DNA from: CAZWRV01 sp964636325
GTDB taxonomy: Bacteria > Verrucomicrobiota > Lentisphaeria > Victivallales > GWF2-50-93
Reading direction: 5' to 3'
Assembly (NCBI GenBank): GCA_964636325.1
Contig: CAZWRV010000008.1
Location: 1-64,000, forward strand
Length of the DNA: 64,000 nucleotides
Made by a program: the position numbers and the translations under genes. Shown piece after piece: positions 54,957-62,970 of this stretch; position 1 is the stretch's first letter, and every line of letters begins with the position of its first letter. The notes beneath the pieces were generated by a model. That model saw nothing but the letters and a program-made list of their open reading frames with translations. It made no database searches and had not been told where the DNA came from.

Positions 54957-56758
54957 TTGTGAAGATGAAGAAGGCCGCAATACTTTGCCTGTCTTCCGAC
55001 AAGGAGAAAGCGCTGGACAAGCTGCGGGCGATGGGCGTCCTGCACATCGAAAAATCCGTGCTTGCCGAATCACCCGACCGCGGCGCCGTTGAAAACCAAA
55101 TCGCCCAGGCGTCCGCAGCCGCTGCCGCCCTGGAATCCGTCCGGCGCCGCCCCCACACACAAGCCGCCGGGCATCCTAAATCTCCAGGAGAGCCGGGAGA
55201 GGCCGTTGCCGTCATCACAAGGGCGCTGGCGACAATCGCGGATCACGAAAAACAGCTCGAATCGCTCAGCAGGGCCGCCGATCTCCTGGCGCCATGGGGT
55301 GGCTTCAACAGGGCTTCTGTCGAGAAGATTGCAGAGGCTGGAATACATATCTACTTCTGCAGTTCTTCACGTAAGACATACTCCGGAATCGCCGCCGCCT
55401 TTACGACAAAAATCGTCAACGAACAAGCGGGGTCGGTCTGCTTCCTTGTCATATCAGACAGCGAACTCGACACCAAAAGTCTGCCGCTGGCCCAGCTCCC
55501 TGAGAACACCGACATGCACGAAATATCAAGGCAGATGCGCGAATGCCAGGCCTGCATCGCGTCCGCCCGCGGAATCATCGAATCATATGCCGGACACCTG
55601 CCGGCGATCCGGCGGCATGCGAAGGAGCTCGCCGCCCAGGCGGAATTCCTGTCGGCGCGGGATTCCATGCTCCGGCAGGGCGAAATAGTATCGCTCTCAG
55701 GCTTCATCCCGGAGGATCAGGTGGAACCTCTGAGGACTGCCTCCCTCTCGGAAGGCTGGGCCGTGGCGTTCAGGGATCCGCTGCCCGATGAAAAAGCCCC
55801 CACGCTTATCAGGACGCGCGGAATCGTAAGGCTCGCAAAGCCGATCTTCGACTTCATCGGGATGACGCCGGGATATGACGAGTGGGACGTCAGCGCATGC
55901 TTCCTCCTGTTCTTCTCAATATATTTCGCGATGATCATCGGCGACGCCGGCTACGGCATTCTGTTCCTCTCCGCCGTCCTCTTCGCAAAGGCAAGGTTCA
56001 GGGATCAAAAGTTCAGGACGCCGCTAAACCTGATGATGACGCTTAGCGTCATGACAATCATATGGGGTGTGCTCAACGGAAACTTCCTGGGAATCTCCGC
56101 ATCGAGGCTGCCGGAGTGCATGAGGGGGCTGGACTCACTCACAAACCCCGAAACGAAGAACCGCAACATCCAGCTCATATGCTTCACGCTGGCGGCGGCG
56201 CACCTCTCCGCGGCCAGGCTCTGGAAGGCCGCGATACTTGCAAACCTGAAGTCGCTGGGCCAGATCGGATGGCTTCTCTTCATATGGGCGAACTATTTCA
56301 CAATCCTCTCGATCGTGGTGCTGGGCTCGCCGCTGAAGCCCTTCGTCATATGGCTCTACGCGGCCGGAATCGTCCTCCTCATGGCTTTCAACTTGGACTG
56401 GAAGGATCCCGGCGACATATTCAACTTTCCGTTCAGGGTCATCGGCAGCTTCACAGACGTCCTTTCATTCATCAGGCTCTTCGCCGTGGGGCTCGCCTCC
56501 TTCTATCTGGCCGACAGCTGCAACACAATGGCCGCGGCTATCTCCTGCAAGATTCCATACGGACTCGGATTCTTATGCGCCGCAATCCTGCTCGTCGTCG
56601 GCCACTCCCTTAACATCGCGCTGTCCTTGATGGGGGTTCTCGTCCACGGAATAAGGCTGAACACGCTCGAATTCTCCAACCACATGGAACTTCAGTGGCG
56701 AGGAATTCCATATCGGCCTTTCAAGAGGGACGACGTTGCGGGATCCGAAGCGGCATAG
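54953..56758 (+). CDS. atpI: V/A-type ATP synthase subunit I (membrane stator)
   Basis: 601 aa, slightly short for the family. The N-terminal ~300 residues are a cytoplasmic helical/coiled-coil arm; the C-terminal half has about seven TM helices ('CFLLFFSIYFAMIIGDAGYG', 'FSYLRLFAVGLA'-type motif seen as 'VLSFIRLFAVGLASFYLA'). The Arg in 'SFIRLFAVGLA' is the stator arginine facing the K ring. 'GHSLNIALSLMGVLVHGIRL' with 'EFSNHM' closes the family signature. Confidence 0.93.
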   Translation: MIVKMKKAAILCLSSDKEKALDKLRAMGVLHIEKSVLAESPDRGAVENQIAQASAAAAALESVRRRPHTQAAGHPKSPGEPGEAVAVITRALATIADHEKQLESLSRAADLLAPWGGFNRASVEKIAEAGIHIYFCSSSRKTYSGIAAAFTTKIVNEQAGSVCFLVISDSELDTKSLPLAQLPENTDMHEISRQMRECQACIASARGIIESYAGHLPAIRRHAKELAAQAEFLSARDSMLRQGEIVSLSGFIPEDQVEPLRTASLSEGWAVAFRDPLPDEKAPTLIRTRGIVRLAKPIFDFIGMTPGYDEWDVSACFLLFFSIYFAMIIGDAGYGILFLSAVLFAKARFRDQKFRTPLNLMMTLSVMTIIWGVLNGNFLGISASRLPECMRGLDSLTNPETKNRNIQLICFTLAAAHLSAARLWKAAILANLKSLGQIGWLLFIWANYFTILSIVVLGSPLKPFVIWLYAAGIVLLMAFNLDWKDPGDIFNFPFRVIGSFTDVLSFIRLFAVGLASFYLADSCNTMAAAISCKIPYGLGFLCAAILLVVGHSLNIALSLMGVLVHGIRLNTLEFSNHMELQWRGIPYRPFKRDDVAGSEAA

Positions 56759-56801
56759 TATTATTTAAAGAAGCAAACATATCAAGACGGAGGGAAAGCA
56801 T

Positions 56802-57293
56802 ATGAACCACGAAACTTATGTCCAGCTGCTGAGGGCGCTCTGCCATGCTGGCGCATTCTCGGCCATCGCGTTCGCGGCGGTGGGCTCGGGCCTGGGAACC
56901 GGCGCCGCCAGCAGCGCTACCATCGGCGCCTGGAAAAGGGCGTTCGGCCAGAACAAGCCGCCGTCCTTCCTGATGCTTGCATACGCCGGCGCGCCGCTCT
57001 CGCAGACAATCTACGGAATGATCATCATGTTCTTCACCATGAACAGGATCTCCGCCGCCACAGACGACCTGATCCTGCACAACTACCCCATGATCCTCGC
57101 CATCGGGATATTCGGAGGCGCCGCAATGGGCTTTTCCGCCTGGGCGCAGGGAATCGCGGGCGCGGCCGCATGCGACGCATACGGTGAGACGGGAAAAGGA
57201 TTCGTCAACTACCTGATGGTCCTAGGCATCGTCGAGACTGTCGCAATATTCGTGATGGCTTTTGCGATCGTCATGCTGGGAACCGTGAAATGA
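56802..57293 (+). CDS. atpK: V/A-type ATP synthase proteolipid subunit K
   Basis: 163 aa, four TM helices from two fused hairpins. The ion-binding Glu is in 'GIVETVAIFVMAF' of the second hairpin; the first hairpin lacks a carboxylate, as in V-type K. Compared with Enterococcus NtpK, Gln in 'PLSQTIYG' (with Ser for Thr64), Gln in 'AQGIAGAAA' and the Glu are at the Na+-ligand positions, so a sodium-coupled ring is plausible (inference). GGAGGG lies 7 nt before the ATG. Confidence 0.93.
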   Translation: MNHETYVQLLRALCHAGAFSAIAFAAVGSGLGTGAASSATIGAWKRAFGQNKPPSFLMLAYAGAPLSQTIYGMIIMFFTMNRISAATDDLILHNYPMILAIGIFGGAAMGFSAWAQGIAGAAACDAYGETGKGFVNYLMVLGIVETVAIFVMAFAIVMLGTVK

Positions 57294-57306
57294 AAGGAGG
57301 CCGGCA

Positions 57307-57537
57307 ATGCCTATCTTCGAATACAGATGCGTGAAATGCGGCAAGGCCTTCGAAAAGCTTGTCCGCTCCCAGTCCGAGAAAGTCCTCTGCCCTAGCTGCC
57401 TCTCGACAGTGGAACGGCAGCTCTCCGTCTTCGCCGCCCCGCCCAGCTCCCAGGCCAGCAAGTGCGCCTCCGGAGACTCCTGCCCGACCGCAGGCACGAA
57501 ATGCTGCGCCTCCGGCAGATGCGGCCTGCATAGATAG
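57307..57537 (+). CDS. FmdB-family zinc-ribbon protein
   Basis: 76 aa. 'MPIFEYRCVKCGKAFEKLV' and 'KVLCPSCLSTVERQLSVF' give the CxxC...CxxC ribbon of FmdB regulatory-type proteins; the tail is Cys-rich (CASGDSC, CCASGRC). AAGGAGG lies 6 nt before the ATG and only 13 bp separate it from atpK, so it is the last gene of the ATPase transcript. The role is unknown for the family. Confidence 0.88.
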   Translation: MPIFEYRCVKCGKAFEKLVRSQSEKVLCPSCLSTVERQLSVFAAPPSSQASKCASGDSCPTAGTKCCASGRCGLHR

Positions 57538-57634
57538 GGCCGGCACCCATGCCGTAATATGCGTGCGGACGGCACCTATGCCGCACTGGAAGACAAGCCC
57601 TTGACATACTGCATGTTGCAGGGGATGAATTCAA
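57538..57634. repeat. Short repeated hairpins after the FmdB gene
   Basis: CGGCACCCATGCCG (57541-57554) and CGGCACCTATGCCG (57570-57583) are two 14-nt hairpin-forming repeats differing at one base. They may act as weak Rho-independent signals but lack T-runs. A TTGACA at 57601 has no matching -10. Confidence 0.4.
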
Positions 57635-57868
57635 CCTAATTGCCGCAGTTGAAAATATGTTTTATAAATTAACACTCTCATAATAAGGCATTTACATATT
57701 TAGAGGCTTTCACCCAATGAGTGAAAGCCAGTTTCGGCATATTTTCAACCCGGGAGGGTTGGCCGCATTCGCCATATCTACTTCGTTAGCTTCAACTTGC
57801 AGTGGTCACCACAGCTGCGTCTTGCCGCCTGGCAGCTACGGCGAATGCGGCCAACTGCGGCTATTAGG
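57635..57868. mobile_element. MITE copy 1, upstream of mntP
   Basis: 234 bp. The ends CCTAATTGCCGCAGTTG and CAACTGCGGCTATTAGG are inverted repeats with 16/17 pairing. Flanking 5-mers are identical: TTCAA at 57630-57634 and 57869-57873, a target-site duplication. Inside are AAAATATG/CATATTTT, a GGCTTTCAC/GTGAAAGCC hairpin (57706-57729), and a perfect 13-bp stem GGCCGCATTCGCC/GGCGAATGCGGCC. No ORF, so non-autonomous. Confidence 0.82.
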
Positions 57869-57925
57869 TTCAATGTCACGCCCTTTATGGAAAAATTGCA
57901 TTAGAAGCCAGCTAGCGGGCCAGCC

Positions 57926-58495
57926 ATGAACTATCCAGTCATACTTCTCCTTGCCGCAGGGCTTTCGATGGACGCGCTAGCGGTCTCGATAGCGTGCGGC
58001 GCTCAGATCACAGACAAGAGGCTTTTCCATGCATCGAGGATCGCATTCCTCTTCGGATTCTTCCAGGCGCTTATGCCGCTGCTCGGAGTCTTCGCCGGCA
58101 TAAAGGCGAAATCCTACATCAGCGACTATGACCATTGGGTTGCATTTGCCATCCTCCTGGCGATCGGAGTCAAGATGATCTACGAAGCGGCCTTCATCGA
58201 AAAGGAGGAAGGTAAGGCAAAGGACGGGATGCTAGGACTAAGGACGCTGCTCATCCTTGCCGTGGCGACCAGCATAGACGCGCTGGCGGTCGGATTCACG
58301 CTCCCTATTCTAACAAGCCGGATATTCTACGCCGCATCGCTGATCGGCATTTCCACGTTCATCATCTGCTTCTGCGGAGTGTTCGTGGGCGAGAAGATCG
58401 GCCATTTTTTCGAGGGGAAGATCGAAATCGCCGGAGGCGCGGTGCTGATCGCCATCGGAGTGAAGATACTCCTCGATCATACGCTATGGACCTAA
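57926..58495 (+). CDS. mntP: Manganese efflux pump MntP
   Basis: 189 aa, six TM helices, full family length. Exports Mn2+ from the cytoplasm. The pseudo-twofold repeat shows the two conserved acidic motifs 'GLSMDALAVSIACG' (Asp16) and 'ATSIDALAVGFTLP'. The stop codon TAA (58493-58495) lies inside the terminal CCTAAT of the downstream MITE copy, so the present C-terminus was set by that insertion. No yybP-ykoY riboswitch pattern is visible upstream; the leader is occupied by the other MITE copy. Confidence 0.92.
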   Translation: MNYPVILLLAAGLSMDALAVSIACGAQITDKRLFHASRIAFLFGFFQALMPLLGVFAGIKAKSYISDYDHWVAFAILLAIGVKMIYEAAFIEKEEGKAKDGMLGLRTLLILAVATSIDALAVGFTLPILTSRIFYAASLIGISTFIICFCGVFVGEKIGHFFEGKIEIAGGAVLIAIGVKILLDHTLWT

Positions 58496-58724
58496 TGGCC
58501 GCAGTTGAAAATATGCTATGCCTTTTAAGATTATTATAATAAGGCAGTTACATATTTTGAAGCTTTCACCTGATGGGTGAAAGCCGGTTCCCGCATATTT
58601 TCAACCCGCAAGGGTTGGCCGCATTCGCCATATCTGCTTAGTTAGCTTCAACTTGCAGTGGTTACCACAGCCGCGTCTTGCTGCCTTGCAGCTACGGCAA
58701 ATGCGGCCAACTGCGGCAATTAGG
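58491..58724. mobile_element. MITE copy 2, at the 3' end of mntP
   Basis: Also exactly 234 bp and in the same orientation as copy 1. The ends CCTAATGGCCGCAGTTG and CAACTGCGGCAATTAGG pair at 16/17. Flanks ATGGA (58486-58490) and ATGAA (58725-58729) are a target duplication with one change. Internal hairpins are the same as in copy 1. The 150 bp beyond it to ahcY contain no gene. Confidence 0.82.
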
Positions 58725-58874
58725 ATGAAACGCCGCCTGCGGCGTCTAACGAGTGCAGTCGAAACCTGGCGATGCCCTCGAAACCTGACGAGACCTTTCG
58801 GAGATCATACTGAATCAATTGACTCATGACCGGCGGCGCGCGGCAGCGTCCGGAATCCGGAATCAGGCTCTTTT

Positions 58875-60269
58875 CTAATACCTGTAGTGTTCGGGCTTGT
58901 AGGGGCCGTCGGCGCTGACGCCTATGTATTCGGCCTGGGCCTTGGAAAGCTTCGTTAGCCTCACGCCGAGCTTCGCGAGGTGGAGCCTTGCAACTTCCTC
59001 GTCGAGCTTCTTGCCAAGCCGGTAGACGCCAGGCTTCCTCGGATTCCTGACGAGGTCGATCTGGGCCAGCGTCTGGTTGGTGAAGGAGTTGCTCATGACG
59101 AAGCTCGGATGGCCGTTCGCGCATCCGAGGTTGACGAGGCGCCCTTCGGCCAGCATGAAGATCGCATGGCCGTCCGGGAAAAGATACTTGTCGACCTGGG
59201 GCTTGATGTTGATCTTCTTGATTCCGGGTACCTTTTCGAGCTTGGCGACCTGGATTTCATTGTCGAAGTGGCCGATGTTGCAGACGATGGACTGGTCCTT
59301 CATCCTCTTCATGTGTTCGACGGTGATGACGTCGCAGTTGCCGGTGGCGGTGATGTAGATGTCGCCGATCGGGAGGGCGTCCTCGACAGTGGCGACCTCG
59401 TATCCGGCCATTGAGGCCTGGAGAGCGCAGATGGGGTCTATCTCGGTGACGACTACCCTTGCGCCGAAGCCGTGCATTGACTGGGCGCAGCCTTTTCCGA
59501 CGTCGCCGAAGCCGCAGACGACGCAGACTTTCCCGGCTATCATGACGTCCATGGCGCGTTTGAGGCCCGCGGCCAGCGATTCGCGGCATCCGTAGAGGTT
59601 GTCGAACTTCGACTTCGTGACAGAGTCGTTGACGTTGATCGCCGGGACGAGGAGCTTGCCTGCCTCCTCGAGCTGGTAGAGCCGGTGAACCCCGGTGGTG
59701 GTCTCCTCCGAGAGCCCCTCCCACTCCTTGACTGTCCTGTGCCAGCGCTTCGGTTCCTCCGCGAGTATCTTTTTGAGTATCCTATTGAGCTCGATCTCGT
59801 CCTCGCTGGTGACTTTCTTCTCCAGGATGGAGGGTGTTTTCTCAGCCTCGTAGCCGCGGTGTATCATGAGGGTGGCGTCGCCGCCGTCGTCAACGACGAG
59901 GTTCGGCCCCTTCCCTCCGGGGAAGCAGAGGGCCTTGTATGCGCAGTCCCAGTATTCGGCAAGAGTTTCACCCTTCCAGGCGAAGACGGGTATCCCGGCC
60001 TTGGCGATGGCCGCGGCCGCATGATCCTGAGTTGAAAAGATGTTGCACGAACACCAGCGGACGTCGGCGCCGAGTTCCGCAAGGGTTTCGATCAGAACCG
60101 CGGTCTGAATGGTCATGTGGAGGCTTCCGGTTATCCTTTTGCCCTTGAGGGGCTTGGACGGAGCGTACTTCTCCCTGGTGGCCATGAGGCCCGGCATTTC
60201 CTTCTCGGCGATTTCGATTTCCTTGCGCCCCCATTCGGCGAGCGAGATGTCAGCGACCTTGTAGTCCAT
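58875..60269 (-). CDS. ahcY: Adenosylhomocysteinase
   Basis: 464 aa from ATG 60269; the frame reaches 60287, but 'MDYKVADISLAEWGRKEIEI' is the normal family start. Hydrolyses S-adenosylhomocysteine to adenosine and homocysteine, NAD-dependent. Signatures: 'SCNIFSTQDHAAAAIAKAGI', NAD loop 'VCGFGDVGKGCAQSMHGFGA', 'NVNDSVTKSKFDNLYGCRES' (catalytic Lys, Asp), and the C-terminal 'KPEHYRY' that closes the neighbouring NAD site. Third SAM-cycle gene here after metK and the PfkB kinase, separated from them by the restriction-modification pair. Confidence 0.95.
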   Translation of the reverse strand: MDYKVADISLAEWGRKEIEIAEKEMPGLMATREKYAPSKPLKGKRITGSLHMTIQTAVLIETLAELGADVRWCSCNIFSTQDHAAAAIAKAGIPVFAWKGETLAEYWDCAYKALCFPGGKGPNLVVDDGGDATLMIHRGYEAEKTPSILEKKVTSEDEIELNRILKKILAEEPKRWHRTVKEWEGLSEETTTGVHRLYQLEEAGKLLVPAINVNDSVTKSKFDNLYGCRESLAAGLKRAMDVMIAGKVCVVCGFGDVGKGCAQSMHGFGARVVVTEIDPICALQASMAGYEVATVEDALPIGDIYITATGNCDVITVEHMKRMKDQSIVCNIGHFDNEIQVAKLEKVPGIKKINIKPQVDKYLFPDGHAIFMLAEGRLVNLGCANGHPSFVMSNSFTNQTLAQIDLVRNPRKPGVYRLGKKLDEEVARLHLAKLGVRLTKLSKAQAEYIGVSADGPYKPEHYRY

Positions 60270-60332
60270 GATTCTATATTTCTCCATTATTGTTTATTTC
60301 TATCTTCACCACACATTTCCCCGTGGCCAAAC

Positions 60333-60944
60333 TCACACCTCTATACCGACTAGGACAAGAGGAACCGCCGGGACTCCCCGCCCTTGGCGAATCACATTAT
60401 AAAACTCCCCCTCATAATATGCGATTCCAGAACTCATCTGGCTCTGGAGCGACTTCATTGGAATAATTTCAACGCCGACATCAATGTGATCCCCAACATA
60501 GAATGCAAGATGCTTAACGAAAAGATCATATGAGACGAATGCGTATTTGCCGAATTGAACTTCGACCGCGACTCGTTCTTTGACAAAGTCTGTCTGGTTA
60601 TAGCTGAAGATCGGCTTCTCCCCCGCAGCCTCGATCTCGCGTTTCTGGTCAGACGCCTTCATCGCAATAGTTTTCCGTATAAGCTTCTCGCTCCTTGTCA
60701 CCCAGTAACTAAAGCGGCTTTCTTGCCAATTGCTCTTTCGGAGAAGGTTCTTGAATGAGGCGTTCATGTCAATAGGGCTATAAAGAAGCTCCCCTTCCAT
60801 GTTTTTTTCTTTCGACACTTTCGTCCGGCATTGAGCCGCGTCGACTTTCGACACGACCATGGTTATCTCATCCCATAGTTTGGGCTTGTGAACGAGAAGG
60901 AACTCAAGACCGTTAAGGTGAGAATACGTTTCTGCAATTTTCAT
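60333..60944 (-). CDS. Type II restriction endonuclease, BglII/BstYI family
   Basis: 203 aa. The core 'DFVKERVAVEVQFGKYAFVS' carries D119, E128 and Q130, spaced D-x8-E-x-Q as in BglII and BstYI, whose active sites use Asp/Glu/Gln. 'GVEIIPMKSLQSQMSSGIAY' and 'GRGVPAVPLVLVGIEV' are family C-terminal blocks. Length equals that I recall for BstYI (RGATCY); exact specificity is not provable from sequence. Its start overlaps the methyltransferase stop by 4 bp, so the methylase is translated first. GC is visibly lower than in flanking genes. Confidence 0.88.
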   Translation of the reverse strand: MKIAETYSHLNGLEFLLVHKPKLWDEITMVVSKVDAAQCRTKVSKEKNMEGELLYSPIDMNASFKNLLRKSNWQESRFSYWVTRSEKLIRKTIAMKASDQKREIEAAGEKPIFSYNQTDFVKERVAVEVQFGKYAFVSYDLFVKHLAFYVGDHIDVGVEIIPMKSLQSQMSSGIAYYEGEFYNVIRQGRGVPAVPLVLVGIEV

Positions 60945-61909
60945 TTCCCTTGGTATCTCTCCTTGTCTGAAAGGCGTTCAAACATCACTAGCTGAACCGA
61001 AGCATTTTTGTTTGTCCAAGGAGAGACGGACAGGCTATTGCCAGCTTTGCATGGGTCATAAATCGGCTTGCCCATGGCTCGCGTACGAAGAGTGCCGTCC
61101 ATTTCCTGGCGGATCCTTTGTCGAGCTAAATCAACATATCTAGGGACAATTTCCGATCCCGCACCTCGCCGACCATGCCGAATGGCGGCGATAATAGATG
61201 TTCCAACGCCGAGGAAGGGGTCAAAAACCCAATCATCTGGCCTGGTCATGGATAAAACCAATCTTTCAATCAGCTCTACTGGAAACTGGCAAGGATGATC
61301 CGTTTTCTCGACATGATTACTCTTAACATTCGGAATCATCCATATGTCACCGGGGTTTTTACCCAGCGGATTGCAAGAATATTTCCCTACTTTGGGCCCT
61401 TTGAAATACTTTTTCCCAGGATACTTTTGGGGAATACGTACGGGATCAAGAGCAAAGACATAGTTGTCGCTCTTTGTGAACCATATTATTGTCTCATATC
61501 TGCCAGAGAAGCGTCTACTGCAATGCAAGCCATGTTCAAAGTGCCAAACAATACGATTCCTCATCTTCAAGCCAAGACTTGCAAATATTGGATATAGTAT
61601 CGTATCAAGAGGTATAATGCTTCCCCCATCCACATAATTGCCGACCTGCCAGCAAATGCTGCCATCCGACTTCAACACACGAACGCATTCTTTTATCACT
61701 GTCGCCTGTTGCTCCAAGTAGGATTTAATATCCAGACGCTTCTCATATTCCTTGCCGATATTATATGGGGGAGAGGTCACTATCAGCCGGAAAGTTTCGT
61801 GGGGACAAGAGCGTAGGATACCGAGACAGTCTCCAAGATGGACAACCACCCGGGCGGAGGGAACAAAATCATCCAGTATATCGTATTTCTGTCCGAAAAG
61901 TGCTGTCAT
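60941..61909 (-). CDS. Type II DNA methyltransferase (beta class, SPPY)
   Basis: 322 aa. The catalytic motif IV 'TSPPYNIG' (residues 45-52) precedes the SAM-binding motif I 'VFDPFLGVGTSIIAA' (about 230), the beta-class order. SPPY favours N4-cytosine methylation, fitting partners of BglII-type enzymes. 'LHCSRRFSGRYETIIWFTKS' and 'HPCQFPVELIERLVLSM' are also typical. It protects host DNA from the adjacent endonuclease and consumes SAM. Inserted between SAM-cycle genes, 31 bp after the kinase stop; the DNA is lower in GC than its surroundings. Confidence 0.92.
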   Translation of the reverse strand: MTALFGQKYDILDDFVPSARVVVHLGDCLGILRSCPHETFRLIVTSPPYNIGKEYEKRLDIKSYLEQQATVIKECVRVLKSDGSICWQVGNYVDGGSIIPLDTILYPIFASLGLKMRNRIVWHFEHGLHCSRRFSGRYETIIWFTKSDNYVFALDPVRIPQKYPGKKYFKGPKVGKYSCNPLGKNPGDIWMIPNVKSNHVEKTDHPCQFPVELIERLVLSMTRPDDWVFDPFLGVGTSIIAAIRHGRRGAGSEIVPRYVDLARQRIRQEMDGTLRTRAMGKPIYDPCKAGNSLSVSPWTNKNASVQLVMFERLSDKERYQGK

Positions 61910-61940
61910 CCCGGTAAAATATCCTCGTAGGTCTTCTGGC

Positions 61941-62966
61941 TCAACTCACAGGATGGATAGCCTGACCGTTCCTTATTTCCTCTATTCGCCTGCGGATTTC
62001 GGGCCATCTGGCGTCGGGTATGGCGGCGCCTAGTGTTTTCACCGCCTCCGCTCCGAGGACGGCGCCGTATCTGCCGCTTTTATCGGCCGGGTGGCCGTTG
62101 AGATAGCCGTAAAGGAATCCTGCGGCCCAAAGGTCGCCGGCCCCGGTCGTGTCGACGGGGTTTTCCACGGGTTCGGCCGGTGCGTGCGAACGCTTGCCGT
62201 TGGCCATTATGAAGGCGCCCGCCTTCCCGAGCTTCACCACGGCCACATCGCAGAGGTCTGAGAGCTTGTCGAGGGCGATCATGATGTTGTCAGTGCCGGC
62301 GAACGCCCTGGCCTCCTCCTCGTTGGCGAAAACTATGTCCACGTGCTTTTCCAATATTTCATGAAGCTTGATTCCGGCCTGCCTGACGACCTCGAACGAA
62401 GCGAGGTCGAAGCTTGTCGTGCAGTAGTGGTTTCTCGCCATCTCGAATATCTTGTTCGTGAGCGCCTCGTTGTAAAGGAGATAGCCCTCGGCGTGGACGT
62501 GGGAGATGTCGGACCAGTCCTCGGATGCGAAGTCCTCCGGTGAAAGATCCGCCGCGGCGCCGAGGCAGGTCCTCATGGTCCTTTCGGAGTCGGGGGTGAC
62601 CATGCAGAGGCACTTGCCGGTCGGGAGCGTATCGGAGGCCTTAAGGTGGGAAAGGTCTCCCCCCATGCCCATATAATGGCCCCTGTATATTTCAGACTCC
62701 TTGTCCTTGCCGGTCTTTCCCAGCAGCGCGGTCGGAACTCCGAGCCTGGACAGGCCGAAGATCGTGTTGGCCGCAGAACCGCCGGGCGAGAAAGACGGCT
62801 GTGATGAGCCCCTGGCGAGGATGTCTTTGATGAAGGAGTCCTCGACGAGGGCCATACCGCCCTTGCCCCCAGGCAAACCCTTCACAAGCTCCTCGTCGCA
62901 CCTGAGGATGACGTCAAGGATCGGAGAACCGGTGCCCAAGACCTTGAATGTGCAGTTTTCAGACAT
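61941..62966 (-). CDS. PfkB-family sugar/nucleoside kinase, probably adenosine kinase
   Basis: 341 aa. Ribokinase fold with the GG switch 'SFSPGGSAANTIFGLSRLG' and the C-terminal PfkB signature 'NPVDTTGAGDLWAAGFLYGY', whose Asp in 'TTGAGD' is the catalytic base. 'DIVFANEEEARAFAG' is the usual substrate-lid region. The position between metK (4-bp gap) and ahcY suggests it phosphorylates the adenosine released by AhcY; this assignment rests on context. Confidence 0.85.
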   Translation of the reverse strand: MSENCTFKVLGTGSPILDVILRCDEELVKGLPGGKGGMALVEDSFIKDILARGSSQPSFSPGGSAANTIFGLSRLGVPTALLGKTGKDKESEIYRGHYMGMGGDLSHLKASDTLPTGKCLCMVTPDSERTMRTCLGAAADLSPEDFASEDWSDISHVHAEGYLLYNEALTNKIFEMARNHYCTTSFDLASFEVVRQAGIKLHEILEKHVDIVFANEEEARAFAGTDNIMIALDKLSDLCDVAVVKLGKAGAFIMANGKRSHAPAEPVENPVDTTGAGDLWAAGFLYGYLNGHPADKSGRYGAVLGAEAVKTLGAAIPDARWPEIRRRIEEIRNGQAIHPVS

Positions 62967-62970
62967 TGAG

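Noticed and set aside
57635..57925. yybP-ykoY manganese riboswitch before mntP
   Set aside because: The leader is filled by a MITE whose second copy lies after the gene; the conserved riboswitch core was not seen.
57635..58724. Integron attC sites around an mntP cassette
   Set aside because: The repeats lack the attC core (RYYYAAC/GTTRRRY arrangement), no integrase is present, and 5-bp target duplications point to transposition.
60288..60332. SAH riboswitch upstream of ahcY
   Set aside because: Only ~60 bp separates the endonuclease stop from ahcY, too short for the known structure and without its motifs.
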